Shown in pieces: positions 38,351-46,635 of a stretch of 64,000 nt of DNA (position 1 is its first letter; each line of letters opens with the position of its first letter). The stretch is taken from positions 17,230 through 81,229 of the forward strand of contig NZ_JBGCCH010000040.1 in assembly GCF_041261205.1 (NCBI RefSeq), given 5' to 3'. Below the pieces are notes generated by a model, which saw nothing but the letters and a program-made list of their open reading frames with translations, had not been told where the DNA came from and ran no database searches. The stretch comes from Catenulispora sp. MAP5-51. Lineage in GTDB: Bacteria > Actinomycetota > Actinomycetes > Streptomycetales > Catenulisporaceae. The position numbers were made by a program, and so were the translations under genes.

Positions 38351-39381
38351 TACACATAGCGCCCCCTGCGCTCGGCCACCAGCAGCCTCGCCTTCCGCAT
38401 CACCGTGAGGTGGCGCGAGACCTCCGGCGCCGTCAGCTCCCACGCGGCGGCCAGTTCCCCGGTCGTGTGCGGGCTTCTGGCCAGGGTGCGTACCAGCCGC
38501 AGCCGCACCGGGTGCGACAGCGCTTGCAGCCGCCGCTCGATGACGTCCATCGACACCGCGTGCTCGGCGGCACCGGGTTCGGCCGCCGGGTACTGCATCA
38601 CCGGGCGCCAGCCTCGGGCGTGGACCGCGACCAGGTGGGGGCTGCCGAAGACGGTCGGGATGAGGGTCACGCCGTCGGTGCGGGCGCTGGTCGCGTTGTC
38701 CTGGAGTTTGTCCACGACGATCGACGCGTCGCCGTCGGCGCGGGCGGCGAGTGTCACCGCGGACGAGACCGACGCCAGGGCCGGGCCGATCCCCTCGCGC
38801 TCCCGCAGGCTCGTCTTGACCTGCACGTCCGCCGCCAGGCGCGGGACCACGTCGGCCCACGCGGCCTCGAAGAAGGCCTCGCCGCACTGCTCCAGCGTCT
38901 CGCGGACCCTGCGGCGCACCACGCCGGGGTCGGACAGCAGCCGCTCGGCGAAGGCCTCCTGCACCGCCCCGCGCGCCTGGGCCTGTTCCAGGGCGCGCTC
39001 GCGGGCGCCGGCGTCGGTCAGCGGCGAGGCGTCGCCGAAGTGGACGCGGTTGCTGCCGCAGGTGGTGACCAGCGCCGAGAGCACGTAGGCCTCGTCGTCG
39101 ATCGCGTCGACGTCGTCCAGCTCCTGCTTCAGGCTGCCCTTCGGCCGGGCCGGCAGCAGGAAGTCCGCGCGGGAGGAGCGCCACAGGAACTCGGCCTCCT
39201 GAAGCCGCTCGGCCAGCTCCGGGCGCAGCGCCCCGCGCACGCCGGCCGCCCACGCCGCGAAGCGCGGGTGGTGGGCGGTGCCGGCCAGCGCGTGCAGCAT
39301 CGCGGCCAGTTCGGCCAGCGGCGAGACGGCGAACCGCAGCCGCTCGGGCGGCATGCCGGTGATGTCGATGCGCAAGGTCAC
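38284..39381 (-). CDS. ArsR-type regulator with DUF5937-like N-terminal domain
   Basis: A 365-residue regulator of the actinobacterial two-domain kind: ~270 residues of unknown helical domain (starting RIDITGMPPERLRFAVSPLAELAAMLHAL) followed by an ArsR winged helix (IERRLQALSHPVRLRLVRTLARSPHTTGELAAAWELTAPEVSRHLTVMRKARLLVAERRGRYVYYSLD). It has no metal-binding CxC motif, so probably senses an organic ligand. It is divergent from an MFS transporter with a 13-bp inverted repeat between. Its 3' end overlaps the response-regulator frame by 67 nt. Confidence 0.85.
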   Translation of the reverse strand: MTLRIDITGMPPERLRFAVSPLAELAAMLHALAGTAHHPRFAAWAAGVRGALRPELAERLQEAEFLWRSSRADFLLPARPKGSLKQELDDVDAIDDEAYVLSALVTTCGSNRVHFGDASPLTDAGARERALEQAQARGAVQEAFAERLLSDPGVVRRRVRETLEQCGEAFFEAAWADVVPRLAADVQVKTSLREREGIGPALASVSSAVTLAARADGDASIVVDKLQDNATSARTDGVTLIPTVFGSPHLVAVHARGWRPVMQYPAAEPGAAEHAVSMDVIERRLQALSHPVRLRLVRTLARSPHTTGELAAAWELTAPEVSRHLTVMRKARLLVAERRGRYVYYSLDASALTALGTDLLSAMLR

Positions 39382-39414
39382 TCAGCCATTGTCGCTGGTG
39401 GGGACGGTGGACGG

Positions 39415-39447
39415 CACGTCGGTTGACGCCATTGGTCAATCCACGTG
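39415..39447. promoter_or_regulatory. Operator-like inverted repeat between ArsR and MFS genes
   Basis: CACGTCGGTTGAC (39415-39427) and GTCAATCCACGTG (39435-39447) are inverted copies matching at 11 of 13 positions with a 7-nt spacer. It lies 34 nt from the ArsR-type start and 34 nt from the MFS start, the expected place for an ArsR-family operator controlling both. Confidence 0.75.
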
Positions 39448-39480
39448 ACGGACCGGGGCCGCGCCGCGCACCGTTGGGCC

Positions 39481-40851
39481 ATGACCATGAGCGCGCCCCC
39501 GCGAACACCGCCGGAGACCGGCGGGGAACCTGGCAAGGAAGCCGTCGAGCGAACCGTCGAGCAAGCCGCCGAGCAAGCCGTCAAGCTATCCGCCCGGAAG
39601 GCGGCCCAGGGCCCGGCCCAGGACTCTGCCCAGGACCCGGCCCAAGCACCGGCCCGCCCCCGCGTCGGCGCACGTGCGCTCCTGCGCGCCACCGGCGGCC
39701 CCCGCTACGCCGTCGCGCTGCTCGTCGACTCCTTCGGCAACGGCATGCTGCGCCCCTTCCTGCTGCTCTACGGGATCGACGTCATGCGCCTGTCCGCGCC
39801 GGTCTCCGGCGCCGCGATGACCGCCGGCATCATCGCAGGGCTCTGCGCCACACCGCTCACCGGCCGGTGGCTCGATCGCGGCGCGCGCAGCACTGTGGTG
39901 GCCGCCTCGATGCTGATCCGGGTCCTGGGCACCCTGGTGCTGCTGGCGGCCCCGGCGGGCAGCGTCCCCTGGTTCACCGCCGCCGCGCTGTTCCTGGGCA
40001 TCGGCAACCAGAGCATGCCCACCGCGCACGCCGCGCTCATCGCCACCGTCGCCGCCGGCCGCGAGCGCGACGCGGCAGCGGCCGCCGCACGCTCGGTCCG
40101 CAACGGCGGCATGGGGCTCGGAGCGCTGGCCGCGACCGCCACCATGGCCGGCGGGCCGACCGCGATGCGGTGGCTGGCGGCGGCGACCGGGGCCAGCTTC
40201 CTGGTCTCGGCGCTGCTGGCCTGGACGGTCCGCATCCGGGGGCAGGCGGCGCCGGTGAAGGGATCCGGCATCCGTACCGCACCGACGCCGGTGATGCTCA
40301 AGCTGCTGGCCGCCAACGTCATCTACGTGTTCTGTCTCAACGTCCCGGAGATCGCGCTGCCGCTGATCGTGGTGCGGATGCTGCACGCCTCCCCCGCCTG
40401 GGCCGCCGGGATCTTCGTCGCCAACACCGCGCTGGTGGTCGCCTTGCAGGTCCCGGTGACGGTGTGGCTGGGACGCTGGCCGCGCAGCGTCGCGCTGGCT
40501 GCGTCGGGGGGCGTGATCTCGGTGTCCTACCTGGGCTTTCTGCTCGCGTCCGCACTCGGCCACAGCCTGGCCGCCCCCGCCGTCGCCGCCGTGTCAGTGC
40601 TCTGCACCATCGGCGAGATCATGTACGCCGGCGCCGTAGGCCCGCTGCTGATGGCGATCACCCCGGCGCCGGTGCTGGGCCGCGCGCTGGCCCGCTTCCA
40701 GCTGTCCAACGGCATTGGCCTGGCCGTCTCCCCGTCGGTCATCACCGCCCTGGCCGCGCACGGCTCGGCCGCGCTGTGGCTGCCGCTGACGGCGGCGACG
40801 CTGCTCGCGGCGTGGTCGGTGCGCCGGCTGTCGGACGGGGAGCAGGAGTGA
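39481..40851 (+). CDS. MFS-type transporter
   Basis: A 456-residue membrane transporter with ~12 spans from residue ~75 on (YAVALLVDSFGNGMLRPFLLLYGIDVM). The MFS signature loop is GRWLDRGARSTVV. The N-terminal ~65 residues are soluble and repetitive (AQGPAQDSAQDPAQAPA). No RBS is clear; ATG 39481 or 39487 is the likely start. Under control of the divergent ArsR-type protein it probably exports the small molecule that regulator senses. Confidence 0.85.
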   Translation: MTMSAPPRTPPETGGEPGKEAVERTVEQAAEQAVKLSARKAAQGPAQDSAQDPAQAPARPRVGARALLRATGGPRYAVALLVDSFGNGMLRPFLLLYGIDVMRLSAPVSGAAMTAGIIAGLCATPLTGRWLDRGARSTVVAASMLIRVLGTLVLLAAPAGSVPWFTAAALFLGIGNQSMPTAHAALIATVAAGRERDAAAAAARSVRNGGMGLGALAATATMAGGPTAMRWLAAATGASFLVSALLAWTVRIRGQAAPVKGSGIRTAPTPVMLKLLAANVIYVFCLNVPEIALPLIVVRMLHASPAWAAGIFVANTALVVALQVPVTVWLGRWPRSVALAASGGVISVSYLGFLLASALGHSLAAPAVAAVSVLCTIGEIMYAGAVGPLLMAITPAPVLGRALARFQLSNGIGLAVSPSVITALAAHGSAALWLPLTAATLLAAWSVRRLSDGEQE

Positions 40852-40898
40852 ATCAGCCCCCGGACAAGGTCCGGGGGCTACAAGATCCGGGGGCTGAT
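40852..40898. terminator. Double-hairpin bidirectional terminator
   Basis: AGCCCCCGGAC (40855-40865) pairs with GTCCGGGGGCT (40869-40879) over a 3-nt loop. A repeat of the 3' arm (40886-40898) can instead pair with 40852-40864 as a 13-bp stem. The two folds exclude each other. It sits between the convergent MFS and P450 genes. Confidence 0.75.
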
Positions 40899-40911
40899 GG
40901 AACTCGGGCGT

Positions 40912-42150
40912 CTACGATGCGGCAGGCCGCAGCACCACCGGCAGCGCGTCGTGTCCGTTGGAAATCAGCGACCCCAGCGGACGCAGCGTGGTCTGCGGCG
41001 CCAGCGCGAGGTCCGGGAAGCGCTCGAAGAGCATGCGCAGTGCGATCTCCGCTTCCATCCGCGCGAGCTGCGAGCCCAGGCAGAAGTGCACGCCGTAGCC
41101 GAAGGACAGGTGGTCCTGTCCCGAGCGCGTGACGTCGAAGACGTCCGCGGTCTGGCCGTGCAGGTCGGGGTGGCGGCCGACCGCGGCGTAGGAGGCCAGG
41201 ATCGCCTCGCCCTGGCGGATCGTCACGCCGCCGGGCAGCTCGATGTCCTCCACCGCGTAGCGCAGCGGCAGGTGCGCGACCGGCGCCTCGAAGCGCAGTG
41301 TCTCCTCGACGACGTCGCGCCACTGCGCGGTGCCGGCGTCGACCTTGGCGCGCTCGGCGGGGTGCGACAGCAGGGTGGTGATGCCCTGGTCGATCAGGTT
41401 GACCGTGGTCTCGTATCCCGCGGAGACGACCAGCAGGAGGGTGTCGAGCAGCTCCTGCTCGGTCAGGGCCGAGCCGTCGCCTTCCTCGTCCTGGTCGTCG
41501 CGGGCGGCGATGAGGACGGAGGTCATGTCCTCGCCCGGGTTCTCGCGCTTGTCGGCGACCAGGCCGGCCAGGATGCCGTAGACCTTGGTGGCGTTCTCCG
41601 TCTGCTCCTCGGCGGACAAGGTGGTGTCGAACACGGCGTCCACGCAGCCGCGGAACGCCTGCCGGGCCTCGGCGGGCAGGCCCATCAGGGAGCCGATGAC
41701 CTGGATCGGCAGCGGGACGGCGAAGCGCTCGCGCAGGTCGGCGCTCTGGCCGGCCGGGGTGGCGGCCAGCTCGTCGAGCAGGGCGCGGGTCATCTCCTCG
41801 ATCGCCGGGGCCAGGGCTGCCATCCGGCGGGCGGCGAAGGCCGGGCTGACCAGGCGGCGCAGCCGGCGGTGCTCGGCGCCGTAGGCGGTGAACATGTTGC
41901 TCACGCCGACCCACAGGGTCAGCGGCCACTTGCCGACGATCTCGTCGGGGAACTTCGGCCAGTGCCGGGCGGCGTCCTTGGACACCCGGGGGTCGACCAG
42001 GAGCGTCTTGAGCACGGCCGGGTCGGCTATCGCCCACACCTCCTGGCCCAACAGGTCGACGCGGGTGGCGGGGCCGTGGGCCCGGAGATGAGCGTCCTCG
42101 GTGTGGCGGTTCGCGCCGGTGGGATCGAGGGTCAGGACGTGCTGGTCCAT
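40912..42150 (-). CDS. Cytochrome P450, CYP154-like, of the conservon
   Basis: A 412-residue soluble P450 with every canonical element: I-helix SAGYETTVNLID, ExxR in VEETLRFEAPV, and the heme loop FGYGVHFCLGSQLARME with the Cys ligand. Start chosen at 42150 with GGAAGG 7 nt upstream rather than the earlier ATG. Placed last in a conservon behind a second, odd P450. In streptomycetes, conservons with a CYP157/CYP154 pair have this order. Substrate unknown; likely a secondary-metabolite or lipid-type molecule. Confidence 0.9.
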   Translation of the reverse strand: MDQHVLTLDPTGANRHTEDAHLRAHGPATRVDLLGQEVWAIADPAVLKTLLVDPRVSKDAARHWPKFPDEIVGKWPLTLWVGVSNMFTAYGAEHRRLRRLVSPAFAARRMAALAPAIEEMTRALLDELAATPAGQSADLRERFAVPLPIQVIGSLMGLPAEARQAFRGCVDAVFDTTLSAEEQTENATKVYGILAGLVADKRENPGEDMTSVLIAARDDQDEEGDGSALTEQELLDTLLLVVSAGYETTVNLIDQGITTLLSHPAERAKVDAGTAQWRDVVEETLRFEAPVAHLPLRYAVEDIELPGGVTIRQGEAILASYAAVGRHPDLHGQTADVFDVTRSGQDHLSFGYGVHFCLGSQLARMEAEIALRMLFERFPDLALAPQTTLRPLGSLISNGHDALPVVLRPAAS

Positions 42151-42226
42151 GCTGGGGCCTTCCATGGCGGACAGGAGCGATCGAGGACAGGCTACTGATT
42201 CACAACGGCCGGGGTGCGCGGGGCGT

Positions 42227-43447
42227 TCAGCGAACAGGGTTCTGCCTCGGGACCGGGATGGCGACCGGCAGCGCGGCCAGCCCGCGGGCGAAGGGCCCGG
42301 GCCGCCACACCAGGTCCTTCTCGGGGACCGCGAGCTCCATCTCGGGCAGGGCGTCCAGGATCTGGTCGATCGCCGCCTGGGCGATCAGGTAGGCCGCGGA
42401 CTGGGCCGGGCAGGCGTGCGGGCCCACGCTCCAGGCCAGGTGGGCGCGGTTGCCGGCGCGCTGGTCGGAGGCGATGGCCGGGTCGTTGTTGCAGGCCGAG
42501 AAGCTGATCACCACCGGCTGGTCCGCGGGCAGCCAGACGCCGTCGATCTGCACCGGGTAGGGCGGGTAGGAGATGCCGAAGTTGGCCATCGGAGGGTCCT
42601 GATACAGCACCTCGTCCAGCGCGTCGCGGACGGTGAGGTTGCCGTCCAGCACGTCCCCGGAGAACCGCTCGTCGGTGAGGATCAGCAGCAGGGTGTTGGC
42701 GATCAGGTTCTGCTGGGGCTCGATGCCGGCGCCGTAGACGCAGGCCAGCTGGTGCACCATCTCCGGGAGTTCCAGCTCTGATTCGTGCTGCAGCATCCGG
42801 GTGGTGATGTCGTCGGCCGGGCGCTCCTTCTTCATCATGACCAGCTCGGCCAGCGCCGCGGCGAGCATGGCGTTGCCGGCCTCGGCGTCGATGCCCTCGA
42901 AGATCTTGGCCATGCCGATCGCCACCCGCTCGCCGATCTCCGGCGGGCAGCCCAGCATGCGGTTGAGGACGCGGAACGCCAACGGGAACGCGTATTGCGT
43001 GATCAGGTCCGCCTGGCCGGCCCGGCTCAGGCCGGCGATCAGGTCCCCGGCCACGTCCTGGACCACCCGGCGCAGCGCGTGCAGGTCGACGCCGTTGAGG
43101 CTGTACACGTTGGAGCTGCGGTACCGGGAGTGCTCCATACCCGCGCTGCGCAACGCATTCGGCCGCCACTCCATCATCGGCCGGACCGGGCAGGTCTGGG
43201 ACAGGTTCGCCCCCTCCCAGCGGCGCGGGTCGGCCGGGAAGCGCTCCGGGTCGTGCAGGATCCGGATGGCGGTCTGGTAGCCGATCACCAGCGTGGCCGG
43301 CACTTCGGGGTCCAGCAGGACCGGGACCAGCGATCCGTGCAGGTTGCGCATCCGCTCGTACACGCCGTGCGGGTCGGCGGCGAACTCGGGCGTGTACATG
43401 GGGATGCGCGATATGGCGGTGCTCTGTGGGGGTGTCTGGGTCGTCAC
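42227..43447 (-). CDS. Cytochrome P450, CYP157-like, with altered ExxR
   Basis: A 406-residue P450-fold protein with unusual active-site motifs. The heme loop reads AWSVGPHACPAQ, keeping the Cys and His but with Trp-Ser for the usual Phe-Gly. The K-helix reads DEVLYQDPP, so the ExxR Arg is replaced by Tyr. The I-helix lacks the acid-Thr pair (GAGIEPQQN). CYP157-type proteins in conservons are known for loss of ExxR. Start is GTG 43445-43447, overlapping the cvnD stop (GTGA). It may be catalytic with a different fold-lock or act as a ligand sensor; undecided. Confidence 0.85.
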   Translation of the reverse strand: MTTQTPPQSTAISRIPMYTPEFAADPHGVYERMRNLHGSLVPVLLDPEVPATLVIGYQTAIRILHDPERFPADPRRWEGANLSQTCPVRPMMEWRPNALRSAGMEHSRYRSSNVYSLNGVDLHALRRVVQDVAGDLIAGLSRAGQADLITQYAFPLAFRVLNRMLGCPPEIGERVAIGMAKIFEGIDAEAGNAMLAAALAELVMMKKERPADDITTRMLQHESELELPEMVHQLACVYGAGIEPQQNLIANTLLLILTDERFSGDVLDGNLTVRDALDEVLYQDPPMANFGISYPPYPVQIDGVWLPADQPVVISFSACNNDPAIASDQRAGNRAHLAWSVGPHACPAQSAAYLIAQAAIDQILDALPEMELAVPEKDLVWRPGPFARGLAALPVAIPVPRQNPVR

Positions 43448-44037
43448 GCGAGCGTCTCCGGTCGGCTGGTGAGGTGTTCGACGAGCATGATCAGGGCCTT
43501 GATGGACGAGGTCTGGTCGCGGGCGTCGCAGACGGTCAGGGGGGTGGTCGGCGCCAGGTCCAGGGCCTCGCGGATCTCCTGGGCCGGATAGCGGCGCCCG
43601 CCGTCGAACTCGTTCACGGCGACCGTGTAGGGCAGGCCGCGCTTCTCCACGGCACTGAGGATCTCGTCGGAGTGGTCCAGGCGCCGGGTGTCGACCAGCA
43701 CCAGGGCACCGGCCGCGCCGCGGGCCAGCTCGTCCCACATCGGCAGGAACCGGTGCTGCCCCGGCGTGCCGAACAGGTACAGCGCCACGTCCCCGAAGGT
43801 CCGGCGCCCGAAGTCCATGGCCACCGTCGTCGAGGTCTTCTTCGGCAGCCCGGCCAGGTCGTCCACGCCGAGACTGGCCTCGGTGATCGGCTCCTCGGTG
43901 CGCAGCGGCTTGATCTCCGAGACGCTGCCCACGAACGTGGTCTTGCCGGCCCCGAAGTGGCCGGCCACCAGCAGCTTCACGGACCGGGTGACGGTGCCGG
44001 GCAGGTAGGCGACCTCAGACAAGTTGGCGGAGCCCAC
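43444..44037 (-). CDS. cvnD: CvnD, MglA/Ras-like GTPase of the conservon
   Basis: A 197-residue small GTPase: P-loop GHFGAGKTT near 27-34, switch region TTVAMDFGRRTFG, G3 LFGTPGQHRF, and an NKxD-like NEFD in VAVNEFDGG. In conservons it is the output GTPase, tied to the membrane through the sensor complex. Its start at 44037 lies 23 nt inside the cvnC gene and its stop overlaps the P450 start, so all parts are coupled. Confidence 0.93.
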   Translation of the reverse strand: MGSANLSEVAYLPGTVTRSVKLLVAGHFGAGKTTFVGSVSEIKPLRTEEPITEASLGVDDLAGLPKKTSTTVAMDFGRRTFGDVALYLFGTPGQHRFLPMWDELARGAAGALVLVDTRRLDHSDEILSAVEKRGLPYTVAVNEFDGGRRYPAQEIREALDLAPTTPLTVCDARDQTSSIKALIMLVEHLTSRPETLA

Positions 44038-44362
44038 GGAGAACCTCTTTCAGCACGTCGATCTCGGGGACGTCGGCGGTCGGAGCGGGGACGGCGAGAT
44101 GTCCGGAGTCCATCAGGGCGGAGGCCAGGATCGAGACCACCGACGGCGGCAGATCCAGGTGCGCGGCGATCTCCGCGACCGACAGGGCGCCGTGCCGGCT
44201 GCACACGCCCAGCACCCGGCGCTGCTCGGGGGCCAGCCCCTGGGCCGGGACGTCCTGCGCGATCAGCAGCGTCACCAGCCCGAGCTTGCGGCTGGGGCGC
44301 ACCACGCCGCCGGTCACGACGTACGCGCGCACCAGGTCCGGGTCGCGCCGCGGCCGGCTCAT
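44015..44362 (-). CDS. cvnC: CvnC, DUF742 protein
   Basis: A 115-residue DUF742 protein: DLVRAYVVTGGVVRPSRKLGLVTLLIA at the front and a winged-helix-like part (LGVCSRHGALSVAEIAAHLDLPPSVVSILASALMDSGHLAVPAP). Start at 44362 (ATGA overlap with cvnB) fits the family; the longer frame upstream is spurious. It bridges the roadblock protein and the GTPase. Confidence 0.92.
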   Translation of the reverse strand: MSRPRRDPDLVRAYVVTGGVVRPSRKLGLVTLLIAQDVPAQGLAPEQRRVLGVCSRHGALSVAEIAAHLDLPPSVVSILASALMDSGHLAVPAPTADVPEIDVLKEVLRGLRQLV

Positions 44363-44769
44363 GGCCGGCGCGTCTCGCTGGTCAGCTCGTTGCCCAGGCG
44401 CGAGGCCAGATCGTTCATCCGGTGCACGATCAGCCCGGCGTCCGCGGTGGGCTCCGCGCACACCCCCAGCATCGCGTTCTGGCCCGCGGCGGTGACCAGG
44501 ACCAGGGCCTGGTCGTACTCGATCAGGTTCTGCCGCAGCCGGTTGTCCTGGTCCCCGGTCATCGTGGCCAGCGCCTTGCCCAGGGACTGCACCCCGCTGA
44601 CCGCCGCGGCGAACGCGTCGGCCTCGTCGCGGGAGATCGAGTCCGAATGCGCCATGCGCAGCCCGTCCCCGGAGATGAGGACCGAGTAGCGCACCCCTTC
44701 GATGTCCAGGCTGCTGAGCATCCAGGTCAGCTTGTTGTTCCCGTCAGCCGGCGGGGCGGTGGTGCTCAC
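44359..44769 (-). CDS. cvnB: CvnB, roadblock/LC7 protein
   Basis: A 136-residue roadblock/LC7 protein: LTWMLSSLDIEGVRYSVLISGDGLRMAHSD, then ADAFAAAVSGVQSLGKALA. These dimeric scaffolds act as regulators of MglA-like GTPases. Start is a GTG at 44767-44769, three bases after the cvnA stop. Confidence 0.92.
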   Translation of the reverse strand: MSTTAPPADGNNKLTWMLSSLDIEGVRYSVLISGDGLRMAHSDSISRDEADAFAAAVSGVQSLGKALATMTGDQDNRLRQNLIEYDQALVLVTAAGQNAMLGVCAEPTADAGLIVHRMNDLASRLGNELTSETRRP

Positions 44770-44772
44770 GGG

Positions 44773-46053
44773 CTATCGAGTCCCTTCTGCGGGGTCGGAG
44801 GGCGTGTCCGCGCCGTCGGTGCGGTGCGCGCCGCTCTGCCACGCCGCGGCGATGCCGGGCCGCGGCGGCGAGGCGCTGAGCACCGGCGGGAGGGGCTGGG
44901 TGTCCTGCGTGGCGCTGTGCCGCCGGCGGCGCGGCAGCCCGGCGTCGGTGGTGTCCAGTTCCACGAGGTCTTCCGGCGCGGGCGGCGCGGCGTCGGAGCC
45001 GTCGTCGATCGGGACCTCCGCGGCGAGCAGGGACTCAGGGATGAACAGCGCCGCGCGCGTCCCGCCGAACGGGCTGCTGGAGCCGTCGATGGAGGCCTGG
45101 AAGCCGTAGCGCCGGCTCAGCGCGGCCACCGTCGGGAAGCCGATCTTCGGGTGCGGGCCCAGGGCGTGCAGGTCCACCGGTTCCTGGCCGGACAGGATGC
45201 GGCGCGCGGCGTCCAGCTGCTCGCTGTTCATTCCCACGCCGGCGTCGTCGACGATGACGGTCACGCCGTGGTGGCCCTCCTGGAACGTCACGTCGACGAA
45301 GGACCCGGGCGGGGAGTAGCGGGCGGCGTTGTCCAGCAGCGTGGCCACCGCGTGCACGGCGGGCTCCACGGCCTGGCCGACCACCTGGCGGCTCAGCTCG
45401 CGCGGCCGGACCCGCTGGTAGTCCTGGATGCGGCCCATCGCGCCGCGCACCACGTCGGTCATCGGCTGGGCCGGCCAGCGCCGGCCGGGCAGGCCGCCGC
45501 AGACCACGACGTAGGACTGCGCCTGGCGGATCATCTGCTGGACGGTGTGGTCGATCAGCGTGAGGGTCTCGAAGGTCTCGTCGCCCCGGTGGCGGCGCAT
45601 GGCCTCGGCGACCACCTTGCTCAGGTTCGCCCCGAGGCTGACCACGGTCTCGGCGAAGGACCGCACGGCCGACTCGGTGGTCTGGTGGGCCTCTTCCTCA
45701 ACGCGCTGACGCACCGAGGAGGCCACGCCGCGCTGCAGATCACGAAGACCGGTACCATACCGCCGCGTCAGGACCTGGATGTCGCCGGCGAAAGCGGTCC
45801 GCTCCAGGACCGGCGGCACGGCCGGGAAGTGATGGACCGCTTGGCCCGCCGGGGAATCGCCCGTCAGCTCGCCGACCGAGGGCAGACCGGCGGCGACCAG
45901 CTGCGCCACCGCGGCGTCCCGGGCCGCGCAGGCCTCTTCCAGGCCGGCGACCCGCGCCCGCAACTGCCCGGCACCGCGGGCCCAGTACACGGCGACAGCT
46001 ATCGCGATGATGAGGGCGGCAGCCGTGCACCACAGTGCTATATCAGCATTCAT
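44773..46053 (-). CDS. cvnA: CvnA, sensor kinase-like ATPase of the conservon
   Basis: A 426-residue membrane-bound sensor. One N-terminal span (DIALWCTAAALIIAIAVAVYWA), a helical region with coiled-coil character (AGLEEACAARDAAVAQL), then a nitrate-sensor-like linker and an HATPase_c domain with N-box LLDNAARYSPPGS, G1 DDAGVGM and a late GGTRAALFIP. The phospho-acceptor position is TLIDHTVQQ. The C-terminal ~70 residues are acidic and unstructured. Start at 46053 with AGAAG upstream. It is divergent from the redox cluster over a 270-nt gap. Confidence 0.9.
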   Translation of the reverse strand: MNADIALWCTAAALIIAIAVAVYWARGAGQLRARVAGLEEACAARDAAVAQLVAAGLPSVGELTGDSPAGQAVHHFPAVPPVLERTAFAGDIQVLTRRYGTGLRDLQRGVASSVRQRVEEEAHQTTESAVRSFAETVVSLGANLSKVVAEAMRRHRGDETFETLTLIDHTVQQMIRQAQSYVVVCGGLPGRRWPAQPMTDVVRGAMGRIQDYQRVRPRELSRQVVGQAVEPAVHAVATLLDNAARYSPPGSFVDVTFQEGHHGVTVIVDDAGVGMNSEQLDAARRILSGQEPVDLHALGPHPKIGFPTVAALSRRYGFQASIDGSSSPFGGTRAALFIPESLLAAEVPIDDGSDAAPPAPEDLVELDTTDAGLPRRRRHSATQDTQPLPPVLSASPPRPGIAAAWQSGAHRTDGADTPSDPAEGTR

Positions 46054-46323
46054 CCGTCTTCTCAATCAGGTCTGGTGTGAAGCGAAACGGCACGCTGATG
46101 CCTTTTTGCCTGATACTGACACGCTTGCGCGCACCAGATCTACGGGCCATGACAGTACCGCACAAGGGTGTGACCCGCCGACCTCACGAGCGCTCGACTA
46201 TTTGTTCTCACGGGATCTTCTGAGCTTTTTCTCAAAGCGGACGTTGACGCGCCCCTCATCGCTCTCTCACTTCACGAAGCCACCGTTGGCGGTGATCCGA
46301 ACAACGGTTGTGGAGGTGGTGTC
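46054..46323. other. 270-nt divergent intergenic region, conservon/redox cluster
   Basis: This gap separates the two divergent clusters and is less GC-rich than its surroundings. It includes runs such as GCCTTTTTGCCTG and GAGCTTTTTCTC. A TTGACG (about 46243) could be a plus-strand -35 box, but no convincing -10 follows at 17 nt. GGAGGTGG just before 46324 is a strong RBS. No gene is seen. Promoters for both directions must lie here. Confidence 0.5.
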
Positions 46324-46635
46324 ATGGAGCGCGAAGCACGACGCAGGTTGGTCCGGATTTCCGCGGTGACCTGGGGTGTCACGGCGGCGAGCGTGGCCGG
46401 CGGGGTGGCGATCGCCGCGACCGTGCCCCGGGCCGCGCACGCGAACCCGGGCAGCTCGGGATTACAGCCGGCGACAACCGCGCCGAGTACCACGAGCACC
46501 ACGAGCACGACTTCTTCGAATTCCTCTTCGTCTTCCTCATCGTCATCGTCATCGTCGTCCTCGCCATCCTCGTCATCCGGTTCGTCTTCTTCGTCATCGT
46601 CGTCCGGCCACGCCGCCACCTCGGGTGCGTCATGA
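46324..46635 (+). CDS. Small Ser-rich membrane-anchored protein
   Basis: A 103-residue protein: a basic start (MEREARRRLVRISAV), one hydrophobic span (TWGVTAASVAGGVAIAATV), then a Thr/Ser tract with a run of about 15 Ser, and a short end (GHAATSGAS). In related clusters the gene before apbE carries an FMN-binding domain after such an anchor and linker. Here that domain is absent, so this looks like a stub. Start follows GGAGGTGG closely; its stop overlaps the apbE start (ATGA). Confidence 0.75.
   Translation: MEREARRRLVRISAVTWGVTAASVAGGVAIAATVPRAAHANPGSSGLQPATTAPSTTSTTSTTSSNSSSSSSSSSSSSSSPSSSSGSSSSSSSSGHAATSGAS

Noticed and set aside
43426..46080. 884-codon plus-strand frame over the conservon
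   Set aside because: It crosses four well-defined minus-strand genes with overlapping starts and stops. No recognisable domain.
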